From: Neoarius graeffei | Taxonomy: Eukaryota; Chordata; Actinopteri; Siluriformes; Ariidae | Direction: 5' to 3' | Assembly: GCF_027579695.1 (NCBI RefSeq) | Contig: NC_083577.1 | Coordinates: 40,305,198 to 40,369,197 of the forward strand | Length of the DNA: 64,000 bases | Shown: piece by piece, positions 10,925 to 22,175 of the stretch | Layout: every line of letters starts with the position of its first letter | Position numbering within the stretch: the stretch's first letter is position 1 | Notes under the pieces: model-generated | Told to the model about the DNA's origin: nothing | Database searches by the model: none | The model's input: the letters and a program-made list of their open reading frames with translations, nothing else | Position numbers and translations under genes: made by a program

Positions 10925-13900
10925 TTCTGATTTATGTCAGGTGTGTTGTTTTCTCAGAATGGAAAATTGAGTAAAATGCAGGGCTTTTTTAAATTATTAT
11001 TTTTTAAATATACAGTGGTGCTTGAAAGTTTGTGAACCCTTTAGAATTTTTGATATTTCTGCATAAATATGATCTAAAACATCATCAGATTTTCACACAA
11101 GTCCTAAAAGCAGATAAAGAGAACCCAGTTAAACAAATAAGACAAAAATATTTTATTTGGTCATTTATTTATTGAGGAAAATGATCCAATATTACATATC
11201 TGTGAGTGGCAAAAGTATGTGAACCTCTAGGATTAGCAGTTAATTTGAAGGTGAAATTAGAGTCAGGTGTTTTCAATCAATGGGATGACAATCAGGTGTG
11301 AGTGGGCACTCTGTTTTATTTAAAGAACAGGGATCTATCAAAGTCTGATCTTCACAACACATGTTTGTGGAAGTGTATCATGGCATGAAAAAAGGAGATT
11401 TCTGAGGACCTCAGAAAAAGCATTGTTGATGCTCATCAGGCTGGAAAAGGTTACAAAACCATCTCTAAAGAGTTTGGACTTGACCAATCCACAGTCAGAC
11501 AGATTGTGTGCAAATAGAAGAAATTCAAGACCATTGTTACCCTCCCCAGGAGTGGTCGACCAACAAAGATCACTCCAAGAGCAAGACGTGTAATAGTCGG
11601 CAAGGTCAGAAAGGACTCCAGGGTAACTTCTAAGCAACTGAAGGCCACTCTCACATTGGCTAATGTTAATGTTCATGAGTCCACCATCAGGAGAACACTG
11701 AACAATAATGGTGTGCATGGCAGGGTTGCAAGGAGAAAGCCACTGCTCTCCAAAAAGAACACTGCTGCTCATCTGCAGTTTGCTAAAGATAATGTGGACA
11801 AGCCAGAAGAAATGTTTTGTGGACAGATGAAACCAAAATAGAACTTTTTGGTTTAAATTAGAAGCGTTATGTTTGGAGAAAGGAGAACACTGCATTCCAG
11901 CATAAGAATCTTATCCCATCTGTGAAACATGGTGGTGGTAGTATCATGGTTTTGGCCTGTTTTGCTGCATCTGGGCCAGGATGGCTTGCCATCATTGATG
12001 GAACAATGAATTCTGAATTATATGTGCGAATTCTAAAGGAAAACGTCAGGACATCTGTCCATGAACTGAATCTCAAGAGAAGGTGGGTCATGTAGCAAGA
12101 CAATGACCCTAAGCACACAAGTCGTTCCACCAAAGAATGGTTAAAGAAGAATAAAGTTAATGTTTTGGAATGGCCAAGTCAAAGTCCTGACCTTAGTCCA
12201 ATCGAAATGTTGTGGAAGGACCTGAAGTAAGCAGTTCAGGTGAGGAAACCCACCAACATCCCAGAGTTGAAGCTGTTCTGTATGGAGGAATGTGCTAAAA
12301 TTCCTCCAAGCTGGTGTGCAGGACTGATCAACAGTTACCGGAAACGTTTAGTTGCAGTTATTGCTGCACAAGGGGGTCACACCAAATATTGAAAGCAAAG
12401 ATTCACATACTTTTGCCACTCATAGATATGTAATATTGGATCATTTTCCTCAATAAATAAATGACCAAGTATAATATTTTTGTCTTATTTGTTTAACTGT
12501 GTTCTCTTTATCTACTCTTAGGACTTGTGTGAAAATCTGAAGATGTTTTAGGTCATATTTATGCAGAAATATAGAAAATTCGAAAGGGTTCACAAACTTT
12601 CAAGCACCACTGTATGACTAAATATACTGAGGGTAGTGGTCAGTGTGGAACCCTGCCTAAGTATCACCTGTATCTAGAAACCCTGAATAACCTTGAACTG
12701 TAAATATAGATTATAGTACCTCAGTGTTTTAATGTCAAAACATATCAAAAGATCTCTTCACTTGGATAGAACCATAAAATGCTAAGATAATGAAATAAGC
12801 TTAGTTCAATTTCATTTTTTTTTCAATTATAATGTGCAAATAGGAAACTATTTGTCTCAAACATATTATGCTTCATTTGTTGAATAGATCAAGGATCTCA
12901 TTGAGAAATTCATAAAGAGACAAGAAACTATTAGCTTGGTGGTTGTGCCTGCAAACATTGACATTGCCACAACTGAGGCACTGAAGATGACAAACAAAGT
13001 GGATCCAAATGGACAGAGGACTCTGGGTAATATAGCAGGATAATTTGTACACTTTCAAGTTTTGAGCTAAGGTGACATTACTGAAATATGCAATTCATTT
13101 GGACAGGCATCCTTACCAAACCTGACTTAGTGGATAAGGGTGCAGAGGAAAGTGTTGTAAATACAGTAAATAACCAGGTGATCCCACTGAAGAAGGGCTA
13201 CATGATTGTGAAGTGCCGTGGCCAGCAAGACATCAATGAGGATCTTAGTCTGCTTAAAGCTCTCCAAAATGAGCAAGTCTTTTTTCAGGAGCATCCACAT
13301 TTCAGGCAAGAGATATTCATTATAGAAAATCATCAAAAGATAAAATATATCAATAACTGTAGTTAAGGATTAAATATGTCATGTAATTTTGATTACGATT
13401 GACATTCTTGAAATTCGTGCCATAGATTTGTGATAATGTTAGTACAAATTACAACACCAATGCTTTTTAGTCCAAAATTTGGCTTAATATGCGTTTCCAG
13501 GGTTCATTTCAGACATATTTAAAGGTTAAAAAATACATCTGAATAGAGTTTAGAGTTCTTTTTTTTTATTCCTGTGGGGAATTTTTTTTTGGGGGGGGGG
13601 GTCTTAGACCTCTCTTGGAGGAAGGGAAAGCCACAGTGCCTGTACTTGCAGAGAGACTAACCAGGGAACTGGTAGATCACATTAATGTAAGACAGCTCAC
13701 AAAATACAATAATGCCCTTTGTGTTTTATATTTATGTCTAACAGAATGACAAGGTTTCATTCATTCATTCTTTTTTTGTTTATTTATTTGTTTAGGAATT
13801 ACTCCCACAGTTGCGCCAGCAAGTCGAAGACAAATTGGAGAAAACAGTTGATGATTTGGAAGAGCTTGGAGATGGAGTTCCTCAAGATGAAACTGAGAAA

Positions 13901-16900
13901 AACAATTTTCTTATTGCGGTAAAACCTTATAAGGAACTTAAAATATGTTTGTACTTTGATTTGTTTACGTTTGACCTATTGGTGTTGGTATGTTACAGAA
14001 AATCAGGAACTTCAACAACGTCCTTACAGATGTGATGAGGGCAGAGGAGCACACCCAAAACTCAGAGCCCAAAATTTTTACTAAAATCAGGAAAGAGTTT
14101 GGAAAATGGAAACAACAACTAGATGACAAGGCTAACAGACGTGAGTTTGTCTCAGTAGGTCCCAGCTGGTACAACCCCAATTCCAAAAAAGTTGGGACAA
14201 AGTACAAATTGTAAATAAAAACGGAATGCAATAATTTACAAATCTCAAAAACTGATATTGTATTCACAATAGAACATAGACAACATATCAAATGTAGAAA
14301 GTGAGACATTTTGAAATTTCATGCCAAATATTGGCTCATTTGAAATTTCATGACAGCAACACATCTCAAAAAAGTTGGGACAGAGGCAATAAGAGGCTGA
14401 AAAAGTTAAAGGTACAAAAAAGGAACAGCTGGAGGACCAAATTGCAACTCATTAGGTCAATTGGCAATAGATCATTTACATGACTGGGTATAAAAAGAGC
14501 ATCTTAGAGTGACAGTGGCTCTCAGAAGTAAAGATGGGAACAGGATCACCCATCCCCCTAATTCTGCGCTGACAAATAGTGGAGCAATATCAGAAAGGAG
14601 TTCGACAGTGTAAAATTGCAAAGAGTTTGAACATATCATCATCATCTACAGTGCATAATATCATCAAAAGATTCAGAGAATCTGGAAGAATCTCTGTGCG
14701 TAAGGGTCAAGGCCGGAAAACCATACTGGGTGCCCGTGATCTTCGGGCCCTTAGACGGCACTGCATCACATACAGGCATGCTTCTGTATTGGAAATCACA
14801 AAATGGGCTCAGGAATATTTCCAGAGAACATTATCTGTGAACACAATTCACCGTGCCATCCGCCGTTGCCAGCTAAAACTCTATAGTTCAAAGAAGAAGC
14901 CGTATCTAAACATGATCCAGAAGCGCAGACGTCTTCTCTGGGCCAAGGCTCATTTAAAATGGACTGTGGCAAAGTGGAAAACTGTTCTGTGGTCAGACGA
15001 ATCAAAATTTGAAGTTCTTTATGGAAATCAGGGACACCGTGTCATTTGGACTAAAGAGGAGAAGGACGACCCAAGTGGTTATCAGCGCTCAGTTCAGAAG
15101 CCTGCATCTCTGATGGTATGGGGTTGCATTAGTGCGTGTGGCATGGGCAGCTTACACATCTGGAAAGACACCATCAATGCTGAAAGGTATACCCAGGTTC
15201 TAGAGCAACATATGCTCCCATCCAGATGACGTCTCTTTCAGGGAAGACCTTGCATTTTCCAACATGACAATGCCAAACCACATACTGCATCAATTACAGC
15301 TTCATGGCTGCATAGAAGAAGGGTCCGGATACTGAACTGGCCAGCCTGCAGTCCAGATCTTTCACCCATAGAAAACATTTGGTGCATCATAAAACGGAAG
15401 ATACGACAAAAAAGACCTTAAACTTTTTTTTTTTTTCCGTTTCTGGTTGAGAGTATGTCGTGCGCATTCTGGCTGCCGCTTCTCACCAGAGCTTTTTTTA
15501 ATTTAATTTTTATTTTCTTTTTCAATTTTCATTTTATTTAATTTTTTTTCTGTGTGTTTGTGTAGTTTAATGTTTGTTTCAGTGTTTTGTCTGCCGGTTG
15601 TGGTGTAGCTCTGGACCCAGTTTTGGGCGTTGGTTCCCTCTAGGCCTTGGTTCGCCGTGGGCGATGCCTGCGCTTCCAGCTATGGACTGCAGTGAGCTCG
15701 CTGCTCATTTAACATTCGTGGTTGTCCAGCGCTCTGTGCTTTTGTAGTAAATGGGATTGTGTTACCAGATATTACCACTAGGTGGAACCATGCCTCCTTA
15801 GAGACTAACCTAGGGGACATAGAGTTAGTATAGGGTACAAGTATCAGTCACGTCAGTGTTGCTGTACATGTGATGACAAGTGTTCAGTAAAGTCAAGAGA
15901 AACCTACCGTCTTGTGTCCGCGTATCCTTCACTTACAAGGATATCACACTTTAATGCTTGGTGTGATGTTCTGAGCGATGTTGCTCGGTGGCGTCGTGGC
16001 AGCTGTGCAGGCGGTTTGGGACACACCAGCGCGCTGCGTGGCGGAGCTTCTGTGCTCGCTTTGTGGATCCACGGCGTGGTGTTTGAGCGATGTTGCTGAC
16101 GGCGTCACAGCGGCTGTGCTGGAGATGTGGGACTCGTTTTCATGCACCTTTTGGTGGGACTGTGGCTGCTACACCTCTGGAATTACATCCTGACTCCTAC
16201 TTGGTGGACTTTTTATTTTTTATTATTCATTCATTCATTCATTCATTCATTCATTCATTTATTTATTTATTATTTTTTATTGTTATTATTTTTTTCTTTG
16301 TTTATAATTGTAAAGCATCCTTGGGTTTCTTGAAAGGCGCTATATAAGTTGAACTTATTATTATTATTATTATTATTATTATTAGACAGTTGAGCAACTA
16401 GAATCCTACATTAGACAAGAATGGGTTAACATTCCTATCCCTAAACTTGAGCAACTTGTCTCCTCAGTCCCCAGACGTTTACAGACTGTTGTAAAGAGAA
16501 AAGGGGATGTCTCACAGTGGTAAACATGGCCTTGTCCCAACTTTTTTGAGATGTGTTGTTGTCATGAAATTTAAAATCACCTAATTTTTCTCTTTAAATG
16601 ATGCATTTTCTCAGTTTAAACATTTGATATGTCATCTATGTTCTATTCTGAATACAATATGGAATTTTGAAACTTCCACATCATTGCATTCCGTTTTTAT
16701 TAACAATTTGTACTTTGTCCCAACTTTTTTGGAATCGGGGTTGTATTTAGTAGATGGCATGCAAATACTCTGTTTGTGGAATTGGAATGAATTCTTTTTA
16801 AATATATTTTTTTCTGTTTTGACCAAATAACCAAATTTTAAAATGACATGTTTTTACTTGCGGCTATGCTCCATGCAAATAATAGACCAATTCCATTTCC

Positions 16901-19900
16901 AAAAAGCATGTAATTTTTAGGACTAGTGTGTGTGTGTGTGCGTGTGTGTGTAATAAAAAAAATGCCAAAAGGTTGCCACACAAATACAGTCTCTGATCTT
17001 TACCTGAATGGCTGCCTGAATAAAGAGTTTGCTCCATATTAGCCATATGTTTATTTGTTTGTCTATGTTTATGATGTACAAATGAAACGTTATGTCCATA
17101 ATTTTTGCTGTTTGGATGGAAGAAAAACTTCTCTGCTCAAACTGAATATGCAATTAGTCAATCAATCAATAGAATCATTTTTTGAGGGGCCTGTTTGATC
17201 AAAGACTTAAAGACCTTTCAGGATTGTCTCATTTTCCACACTTAGTATGTCTTCTCTATCATGTTTCTTTCTCCAGTTCAGGAAAACCTCCGTGATGAAA
17301 TTGAAGAGTACACCAAGACCTGTCGGGGAAAGGAGCTTCCTGGATTTGTTAATTACAGAACTTTTGAAAACATTGTCAGAGGACATGTACAGGAACTGGA
17401 GGAACCTGCTATACAATTACTGAGAGACATCACTGGTAAATATCAACAACTGAACTAACTGAGTTAGTTTTCTCTCTGATGCATTTGATGCACTGTCTAA
17501 TTTGTAAAGGGATATTAATACTGAAATAATATCGCTGTAAAGATAGATATATGGCTAGGGTGGCACGGTGGTGTAGTGGTTAGCACTGTCACCTCACAGC
17601 AAGAAGATTCTGGGTTCGAGCCCAGCGGCTGATGGGATCCTTTCTGTGTGGAGTTTGCATGTTCTCCCCGTGTCTGTGTGGGTTTCCTCCGGGTGCTCTG
17701 GTTTCCCCCACAGCCCAAAGATATGCAGGTTAGGCTAATTGGTGGCTTTTATCTTGACTGTACATGTGAATGGTTGTTTGTTTCTGTGTCAGCCCTACGA
17801 TAACCTGGCGCATACATGTCAACCTTTGGTCAATCAAACCTGTATAACCAACCTCAAATCCTTATTTCCCTTATAAAATCCTTATAAGATGCAAATTAAA
17901 ATAATTTACCTAAAATTTGAATGATAATTAACAATGATATATCCCAGTTACTTTTTATTAAATATTAATAACAATAAACCTTCAGAATGAATACAAAGCT
18001 CCAATGTTTGACAAAAACACAAAGTGTCACTCTAATGTTCTGAATTGTACTCCATGACAGCTTTTTAACACTCTGCACCAATACCTCACTAGGCTGCATG
18101 TCACAGCAAGTGTCTAGCTGTGTTGATCTTACACTGCAAGTAGGCCAGGTCAGTGTGTCTGCATTCAGGTTCTTTCTGCTCTCTGTGTGTATCTTCCTGA
18201 CTTGAGAGAAAACTCTCTCACAGTCAGCATTACTGTGGGGTAAACAGAGCACTGCCTAACTTGAACTAAAATGCCCACTACCTTGTGTTTTCTGTCTTTT
18301 CCAGTTGTTGGCATATCAGTTTTTGAGCGCGCAAATACTGTGATCAGTGGCTGATTTTGCCTTTGGCTTGCATTCCGCTGATGTAGTTTCGATTTGAAAT
18401 GTTCTTTCACATCATACACTCCCGATGCTGCAACTTTGATGTCATGCACACACAGTGTGCAGTGTGCGTATTCGTTGTTTTTGGAGGCTGCCGGTTGGAT
18501 TACGCCATTGAAAAGGTCCTTCCATTCAGGGAGAAACCTACTGCTGTATTGCGTTTTGAATTTCTTTGCTGGAGTGCCCATTCAGAATCTTTTCAGTCGC
18601 TATTGAAAGTCGCTCAGGTGGAAATACGCTTTTCAAACAACGTTACTTCACGGTTGCCGGGATTCTCGCAATGCGGTGTGCGCATGATCAAAAGCGGAAC
18701 GAAGTCTCGCTACCACAAGATAACGTGCGATTTCATAAGACTCTTTACTGGCTGTCTGTGCTTTCTGTGGTGTACAGTATGTTTGTAAATGTTATGCGCT
18801 CTTTTATCATCGTGGGAATTGATTATAGCTCTAAATAAATATTGAAGTTTTTTAAAATAATCCGTATAACTTTATTTGTATGCCCGTATACTAAGTTTAT
18901 TGAATCAAATCCGTATAAAATACGGACATTCCGTATAGGTTGACATGTATGACCTGGTGACTTGTCCAGGGTGTACCCTGCCTCTCGCCCATAGTCAGCT
19001 GGGATAGGCTCCAGCTTGCCTGCGACCCTGTAGAACAGGATAAGTGGCTACAGATAATGGATTGATGGATGTTGTTAATACTGAAATAATATCGCTGTCA
19101 AGATAGATATAAGACTAGGACGGCATGGTGGTGTAGTGGTTAGCACTGTCGCCTCACAGCAAGAAGGTTCTGGGTTTGAGCCCAGCGGCTGACAGGGGCC
19201 TTTCTGTGTGGAGTTTGCATGTTCTCCCTGTGTCTGCATGGGTTTCCTCTGGGTGCTCTGGTTTCCCCCACAGTCCAAAGATGTGCATGGACTAACATGG
19301 GGCGGCCTTGGGCTGAAGTGCCCTTGAGCAAGGTACCTAACCCCTAACTGCTCCCTGGGTGCTGTAGTATGGCTACCCACTGCTCTGGGTGTGTGTGTGT
19401 ATGTGTGTGTTCACTGCTTCAGATGGGTTAAACACAGAGGATGAATCTCACTGTGCTTGAATGTGCATGTGACAAATAAAGGTTCTCATCTCATTATCTC
19501 TAGCCGCTTTATCCTGTTCTACAGGGTCGCAGGCAAGCTGGAGCCTATCCCAGCTGACTACGGGCGAAAGGCGGGGTACACCCTGGACAAGTCGCCAGGT
19601 CATCACAGGGCTGACACATAGACACAGACAACCATTCACACTCACATTCACACCTACGGTCAATTTAGAGTCACCAGTTAACCTAACCTGCATGTCTTTG
19701 GACTGTGGGGGAAACCGGAGCACCCGGAGGGAACCCACGCGGACACGGGGAGAACATGCAAACTCCACACAGAAAGGCCCTCGCCAGCCACGGGGCTCGA
19801 ACCTGGACCTTCTTGCTGTGAGGCGACAGCGCTAACCACTATACCACCGTGCTGCCCCACAAATAAAGGTTTCTTAAGATAACTAGCACAATTAAACTAG

Positions 19901-21691
19901 CCTTTTCATATTAAACCTCTTGATGCTTCAGATGTTTTTAATAAAATTGCTAATAGTTTGTATTAGTGCATGTGTCCAGAGAACTTCAAATTAGCAAGTA
20001 TGTGTAATGAAAAAACAGGGCATGATGTGAGTGCTGCAGCCAGTTTCTTCCAGCTAAGGCTGTCAATCATGTCATTCCCAAGTGTAACCACATATGGGAA
20101 GACAGTTTAGATCAGAAAATTAACACATGCAAAACAAAAAAAAAGGCTATTTTGGCATTGAAACTCTTGCTAAAAACTGTACTGCAGCCAGCCAACCAGA
20201 GCACGAGACCTGAGGTGGCTCCACTTTTTAGAAACGATACGTTGTCCATGGGGTGGCACGGTGGTGTAGTGGTTAGCACTGTCGCCTCACAGCAAGAAGG
20301 TCCGGGTTTGAGCCCCGTGGCCGGCTAGGGCCTTTCTGTGCGGAGTTTGCATGTTCTCCCCGTGTCCGCGTGGGTTTCCTCCAGGTGCTCCGGTTTCCCC
20401 CACAGTCCAAAGACATGCAGGTTAGGTTAACTGGTGACTCTAAATTGACCATAGGTGTGAATGTGAGTGTGAATGGTTGTCTGTGTCTGTGTCAGCCCTG
20501 TGATGACCTGGCGACTTGTCCAGGGTGTACCCTGCCTTTCGCCCGTAGTCAGCTGGGATAGGCTCCAGCTTGCCTGCGACCCTGTAGAACAGGATAAAGT
20601 GGCTAGAGACAATGAGATGAGACGTTGTCCATGTTTTCTACGGTCATTGACCTTGGGCAAAGTCCTGACATACCATACTGCCTGCAGAGGTGTGAGAAAG
20701 TGCTGTGTCATAGGCTGGCTTTAAGTGTCCTGCCTGGCAGCTGCAGGAAGTCCAGGTTAATCAACCTGGAAGATTCTGGGCTACTGAATCCTCCTTCATG
20801 GTTGTGTGCTGATGCTGCCATCTCCTGGCTACTGGCAGTGTAGAGCAGCTTATTACCTATTGCTGTATCTTGGCTTAGATATGTTTAATTTTGAAACATG
20901 AAACATTATTTGATCTACATTTTTTACATCCAGAACAGGGATGTTGAATGAGTCAGTGCACAAGTCTGCCATAATCTGCTTGTCCTACTGTAGTTACAAT
21001 TTCCTGACTGTCTTTGTTATTTCCTCTCATTTCTGTAAGATATTGTTCACACCTGTGTGAACAAGGTGGTCGGCTCCCATTTTGAGTCCTTTCCCAACCT
21101 CTTGAGGGCAGCTAAAGAGCCAACTGAGGATCTGCTTGAGCAGGAGCATGGAAAAGCCCTAAAGAAAGTACATTCTCAATTTAAAATGGAAAAAATTGTC
21201 TATTCACAAGATGGTCTCTACAGCCACCAGCTAGAGACTGTCAAACAGAAACCGGACCCTAGTAGGACATTTATTAACTTAAAAGGTCAAATCATCACCA
21301 AGCAAGTGAGTGCTGATGTCAGGGAGATGGCTCAGCACCTGAATGCCTATTTCATGGTATGCAAACATTCAGTTTACTATTTCTATGAAACTGCATGCTG
21401 TTTGCTTGAACTATCAACTAATATATAAATATAAAATATAGCATGTGTGTGTGTGTGTGTGTGTGTCAGATCACCTCTGACCGTCTGGCCAACCAGGTGC
21501 CCCTCATAGTGCAGTACCATATGCTGGACCAGTACTTCATTCAGCTTCAGGTTGCCATGTTGAGCATGATCGGATGTCAGAATGCAGAGAAGCTTATCCG
21601 AGAGGATTCTAGTGTAGCTCAACGTCGGAAGAACTTGAGGGACCGCTTGGAGCGTCTAAAAAAAGCAAGCCGGATCTTGTCCAAGTTTTAA
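10013..21691 (+). CDS. mx: Interferon-induced GTP-binding protein Mx (11 coding exons)
   Basis: Mx is a cytosolic dynamin-family GTPase of innate antiviral defence that self-assembles into rings. Coding exons: 10013-10241, 10337-10474, 10566-10720, 12888-13026, 13107-13305, 13608-13686, 13796-13918, 13999-14140, 17277-17435, 21040-21356, 21470-21691. They total 1902 bases, 633 codons plus TAA, close to the usual fish Mx length, and every junction keeps frame. The start is [13 protein letters not shown]; a second in-frame Met follows at residue 14. Seen motifs: P-loop GDQSSGKSS (54-62), dynamin signature LPRGTGIVTR (72-81), DLPG (155-158), TKPD (224-227), then the stalk and a C-terminal effector region ending [12 protein letters not shown]. 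Introns are GT-AG except intron 5, which is GC-AG (13306-13607). No coding break was seen. Introns 3, 8 and 9 hold transposons. Promoter and 5' non-coding exon not identified. Confidence 0.95.
10892..10922. repeat. (TC)n microsatellite in Mx intron 3
   Basis: Uninterrupted TC dinucleotides about 30 bases long, upstream of the intronic Tc1 element. Confidence 0.9.
11013..12612 (+). mobile_element. Tc1/mariner element in Mx intron 3
   Basis: Both ends carry the inverted repeat CAGTGGTGCTTGAAAGTTTG, and the element is bounded by TA target dinucleotides (11011-11012 and 12613-12614). It is 1600 bp long, the usual full length of vertebrate Tc1 elements, with a degraded transposase gene inside. 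It is inserted in the sense direction of Mx, between coding exons 3 and 4. Confidence 0.93.
11380..12392 (+). pseudogene. Tc1 transposase pseudogene
   Basis: The plus strand shows Tc1 transposase pieces in shifting frames. A helix-turn-helix-like start lies near 11380. Later pieces are [35 protein letters not shown] and [15 protein letters not shown], i.e. the three acidic blocks of the DD34E catalytic domain. Many stops, including TGA soon after the start and TAG before QDNDPKH, make it non-functional. It ends ...[13 protein letters not shown] at 12390. Confidence 0.88.
13306..13607 (+). other. GC-AG intron of Mx (intron 5)
   Basis: Exon 5 ends CATTTCAG and the intron starts GCAAGA, a GC donor with otherwise perfect U2 consensus. 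The intron ends in a T run, then about a dozen Gs (13590-13601), then TCTTAG. Joining 13305 to 13608 keeps frame and gives the conserved reading [12 protein letters not shown]. Confidence 0.85.
15743..15948. repeat. Solo LTR (206 bp) with 4-bp target duplication
   Basis: The sequence runs TGTAGTAAATGG...GATATCACA, i.e. TG...CA, and is flanked on both sides by cttt (15739-15742, 15949-15952). Removing it rejoins the host LINE fragment. No internal region or second LTR is present. The superfamily cannot be told from the LTR alone. Confidence 0.6.
16226..16275. repeat. (ATTC)n/(ATTT)n microsatellite
   Basis: Tetranucleotide tract followed by ATTT units within the LINE-derived fragment. Confidence 0.9.
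17521..17560. repeat. Flank duplicated at 19081
   Basis: The stretch ctgaaataatatcgctgt.aagatagatata is repeated at 19081-19120 with few changes, each time directly before a SINE head. The offset is 1560 bp. Confidence 0.7.
17560..19070 (+). repeat. tRNA-headed SINE (SINE-A) interrupted by a hAT
   Basis: The head GGTGGCACGGTGGTGTAGTG with a B-box-like GGGTTCGAGCCC marks a tRNA-derived pol III promoter. The body ends at about 17810, is cut by the hAT element 17811-18951, and resumes at 18952 with the usual tail (tagaacaggataagtgg). Sense direction in Mx intron 9. Confidence 0.85.
17811..18951 (-). mobile_element. Internally deleted hAT transposon
   Basis: The ends are a perfect 15-bp inverted repeat, CATACATGTCAACCT. 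The SINE host is duplicated for 8 bp (acctggcg 17803-17810, acctggtg 18952-18959), the hAT target size. On the minus strand an N-terminal piece (18165-18581, [31 protein letters not shown] plus two histidines) is followed directly by the C-terminal dimerisation block ([18 protein letters not shown], near 18250). The catalytic middle is missing. Confidence 0.88.
19121..19486 (+). repeat. SINE-A variant with alternative 3' body
   Basis: It has the same tRNA-like head as SINE-A but after about 19285 switches to a different tail (tggggcggccttgggctgaa... gacaaataaaggttct). The same tail type occurs in reverse at 34508-35814 and 57715-57850. Confidence 0.7.
19487..19858 (-). repeat. SINE-A, full length, reverse
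   Basis: A reverse SINE-A from the CATCTCATTATCTC tail to the tRNA-like head at 19858. It is flanked by acaaataaaggtt on both sides (19472 and 19859), so it inserted into the tail of the preceding SINE variant. Confidence 0.9.
20251..20621 (+). repeat. SINE-A, full length, with 12-bp target duplication
   Basis: The head GGTGGCACGGTGG to tail GAGATGAG is bounded by perfect copies of acgttgtccatg (20239-20250 and 20622-20633). Inserted in Mx intron 9. Confidence 0.93.
21443..21467. repeat. (GT)n tract forming the end of Mx intron 10
   Basis: Twelve or so GT units lie immediately before the CAG acceptor of exon 11 (21470), in the place of the polypyrimidine tract. Confidence 0.92.
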
Positions 21692-22033
21692 CTGTCTGTC
21701 TCATAAATGAATTCTAATTAGTAAAGGTCATTAGAAGGATAACCCCTTAAGGCTGGAGACTTTCTTTTACTTTATTACTTCTGTTCACATTACTGTATCT
21801 TTGCAATGATTTTACAAAAGGCATTCCTGTTTTGTTAGAGTTGGCTAAAACATGTTAGGTACATGTTAATATTAAATGTTATTTACATGTCATGATATTT
21901 TATTAATGTTCTAGTGCTATTACATGATACTATTAAATATGTTACACAGAATTATAAATATTAGGGTTTAGAGGTTTGAATTGCATGGATCCCCATTCTA
22001 TTTAGAGAACCTGTACTGTTTTGGAGTCCAGAA

Positions 22034-22039
22034 AATAAA
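22034..22039 (+). terminator. Mx poly(A) signal AATAAA
   Basis: Canonical AATAAA about 345 bases after the Mx stop codon, followed by a T-rich stretch. Confidence 0.7.
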
Positions 22040-22175
22040 TACAACTTTATCAAACCATGTTTTACTTTTTGCTTTATGGTGTTTGTGTAGAGTGTGTGTG
22101 TTGTGTTCATATTAAACATAATTTATCTACTTACAATTTACTTACAAACATATTTATGATAATCACCTTTAAGAT

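Larger units (their letters stand above)
15421..16384 (+). mobile_element. LINE-derived fragment inserted in the Tc1 transposase gene
   Basis: It begins with a T run at about 15421 and ends with GGCGCTATATAAGTTG followed by a long (ATT)n tract, the 3' tail style of several teleost LINEs and their SINEs. No reverse transcriptase is left. It is interrupted by a solo LTR at 15743-15948. The family was not determined. Confidence 0.65.
14533..16521 (+). pseudogene. Tc1/mariner transposase pseudogene split by a retroelement insertion
   Basis: The plus strand from 14579 reads a paired-type DNA-binding region ([35 protein letters not shown]), then catalytic blocks [20 protein letters not shown] and [19 protein letters not shown] stop precedes 14579, downstream of an ATG at 14533. 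Another TGA lies at about 15227. At 15421 the gene is cut by a LINE-derived insertion. The tail resumes after 16384 (gacagttgagcaac...) and ends before 16521. Confidence 0.88.
14172..16743 (+). mobile_element. Tc1/mariner element with IR/DR ends in Mx intron 8, itself interrupted
   Basis: The ends are CAACCCCAATTCC... and its reverse complement at 16743, flanked by TA (14170-14171, 16744-16745). Each end is about 210 bp long and holds two copies of the core AAAAAAGTTGGGAC, one near the tip and one near 14370, an IR/DR arrangement. The element would be about 1.6 kb without the ~960-bp retroelement inserted at 15421-16384. Confidence 0.93.

Noticed and set aside
11338..11895. 185-codon minus-strand ORF in Mx intron 3
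   Set aside because: Antisense shadow of the Tc1 transposase pseudogene.
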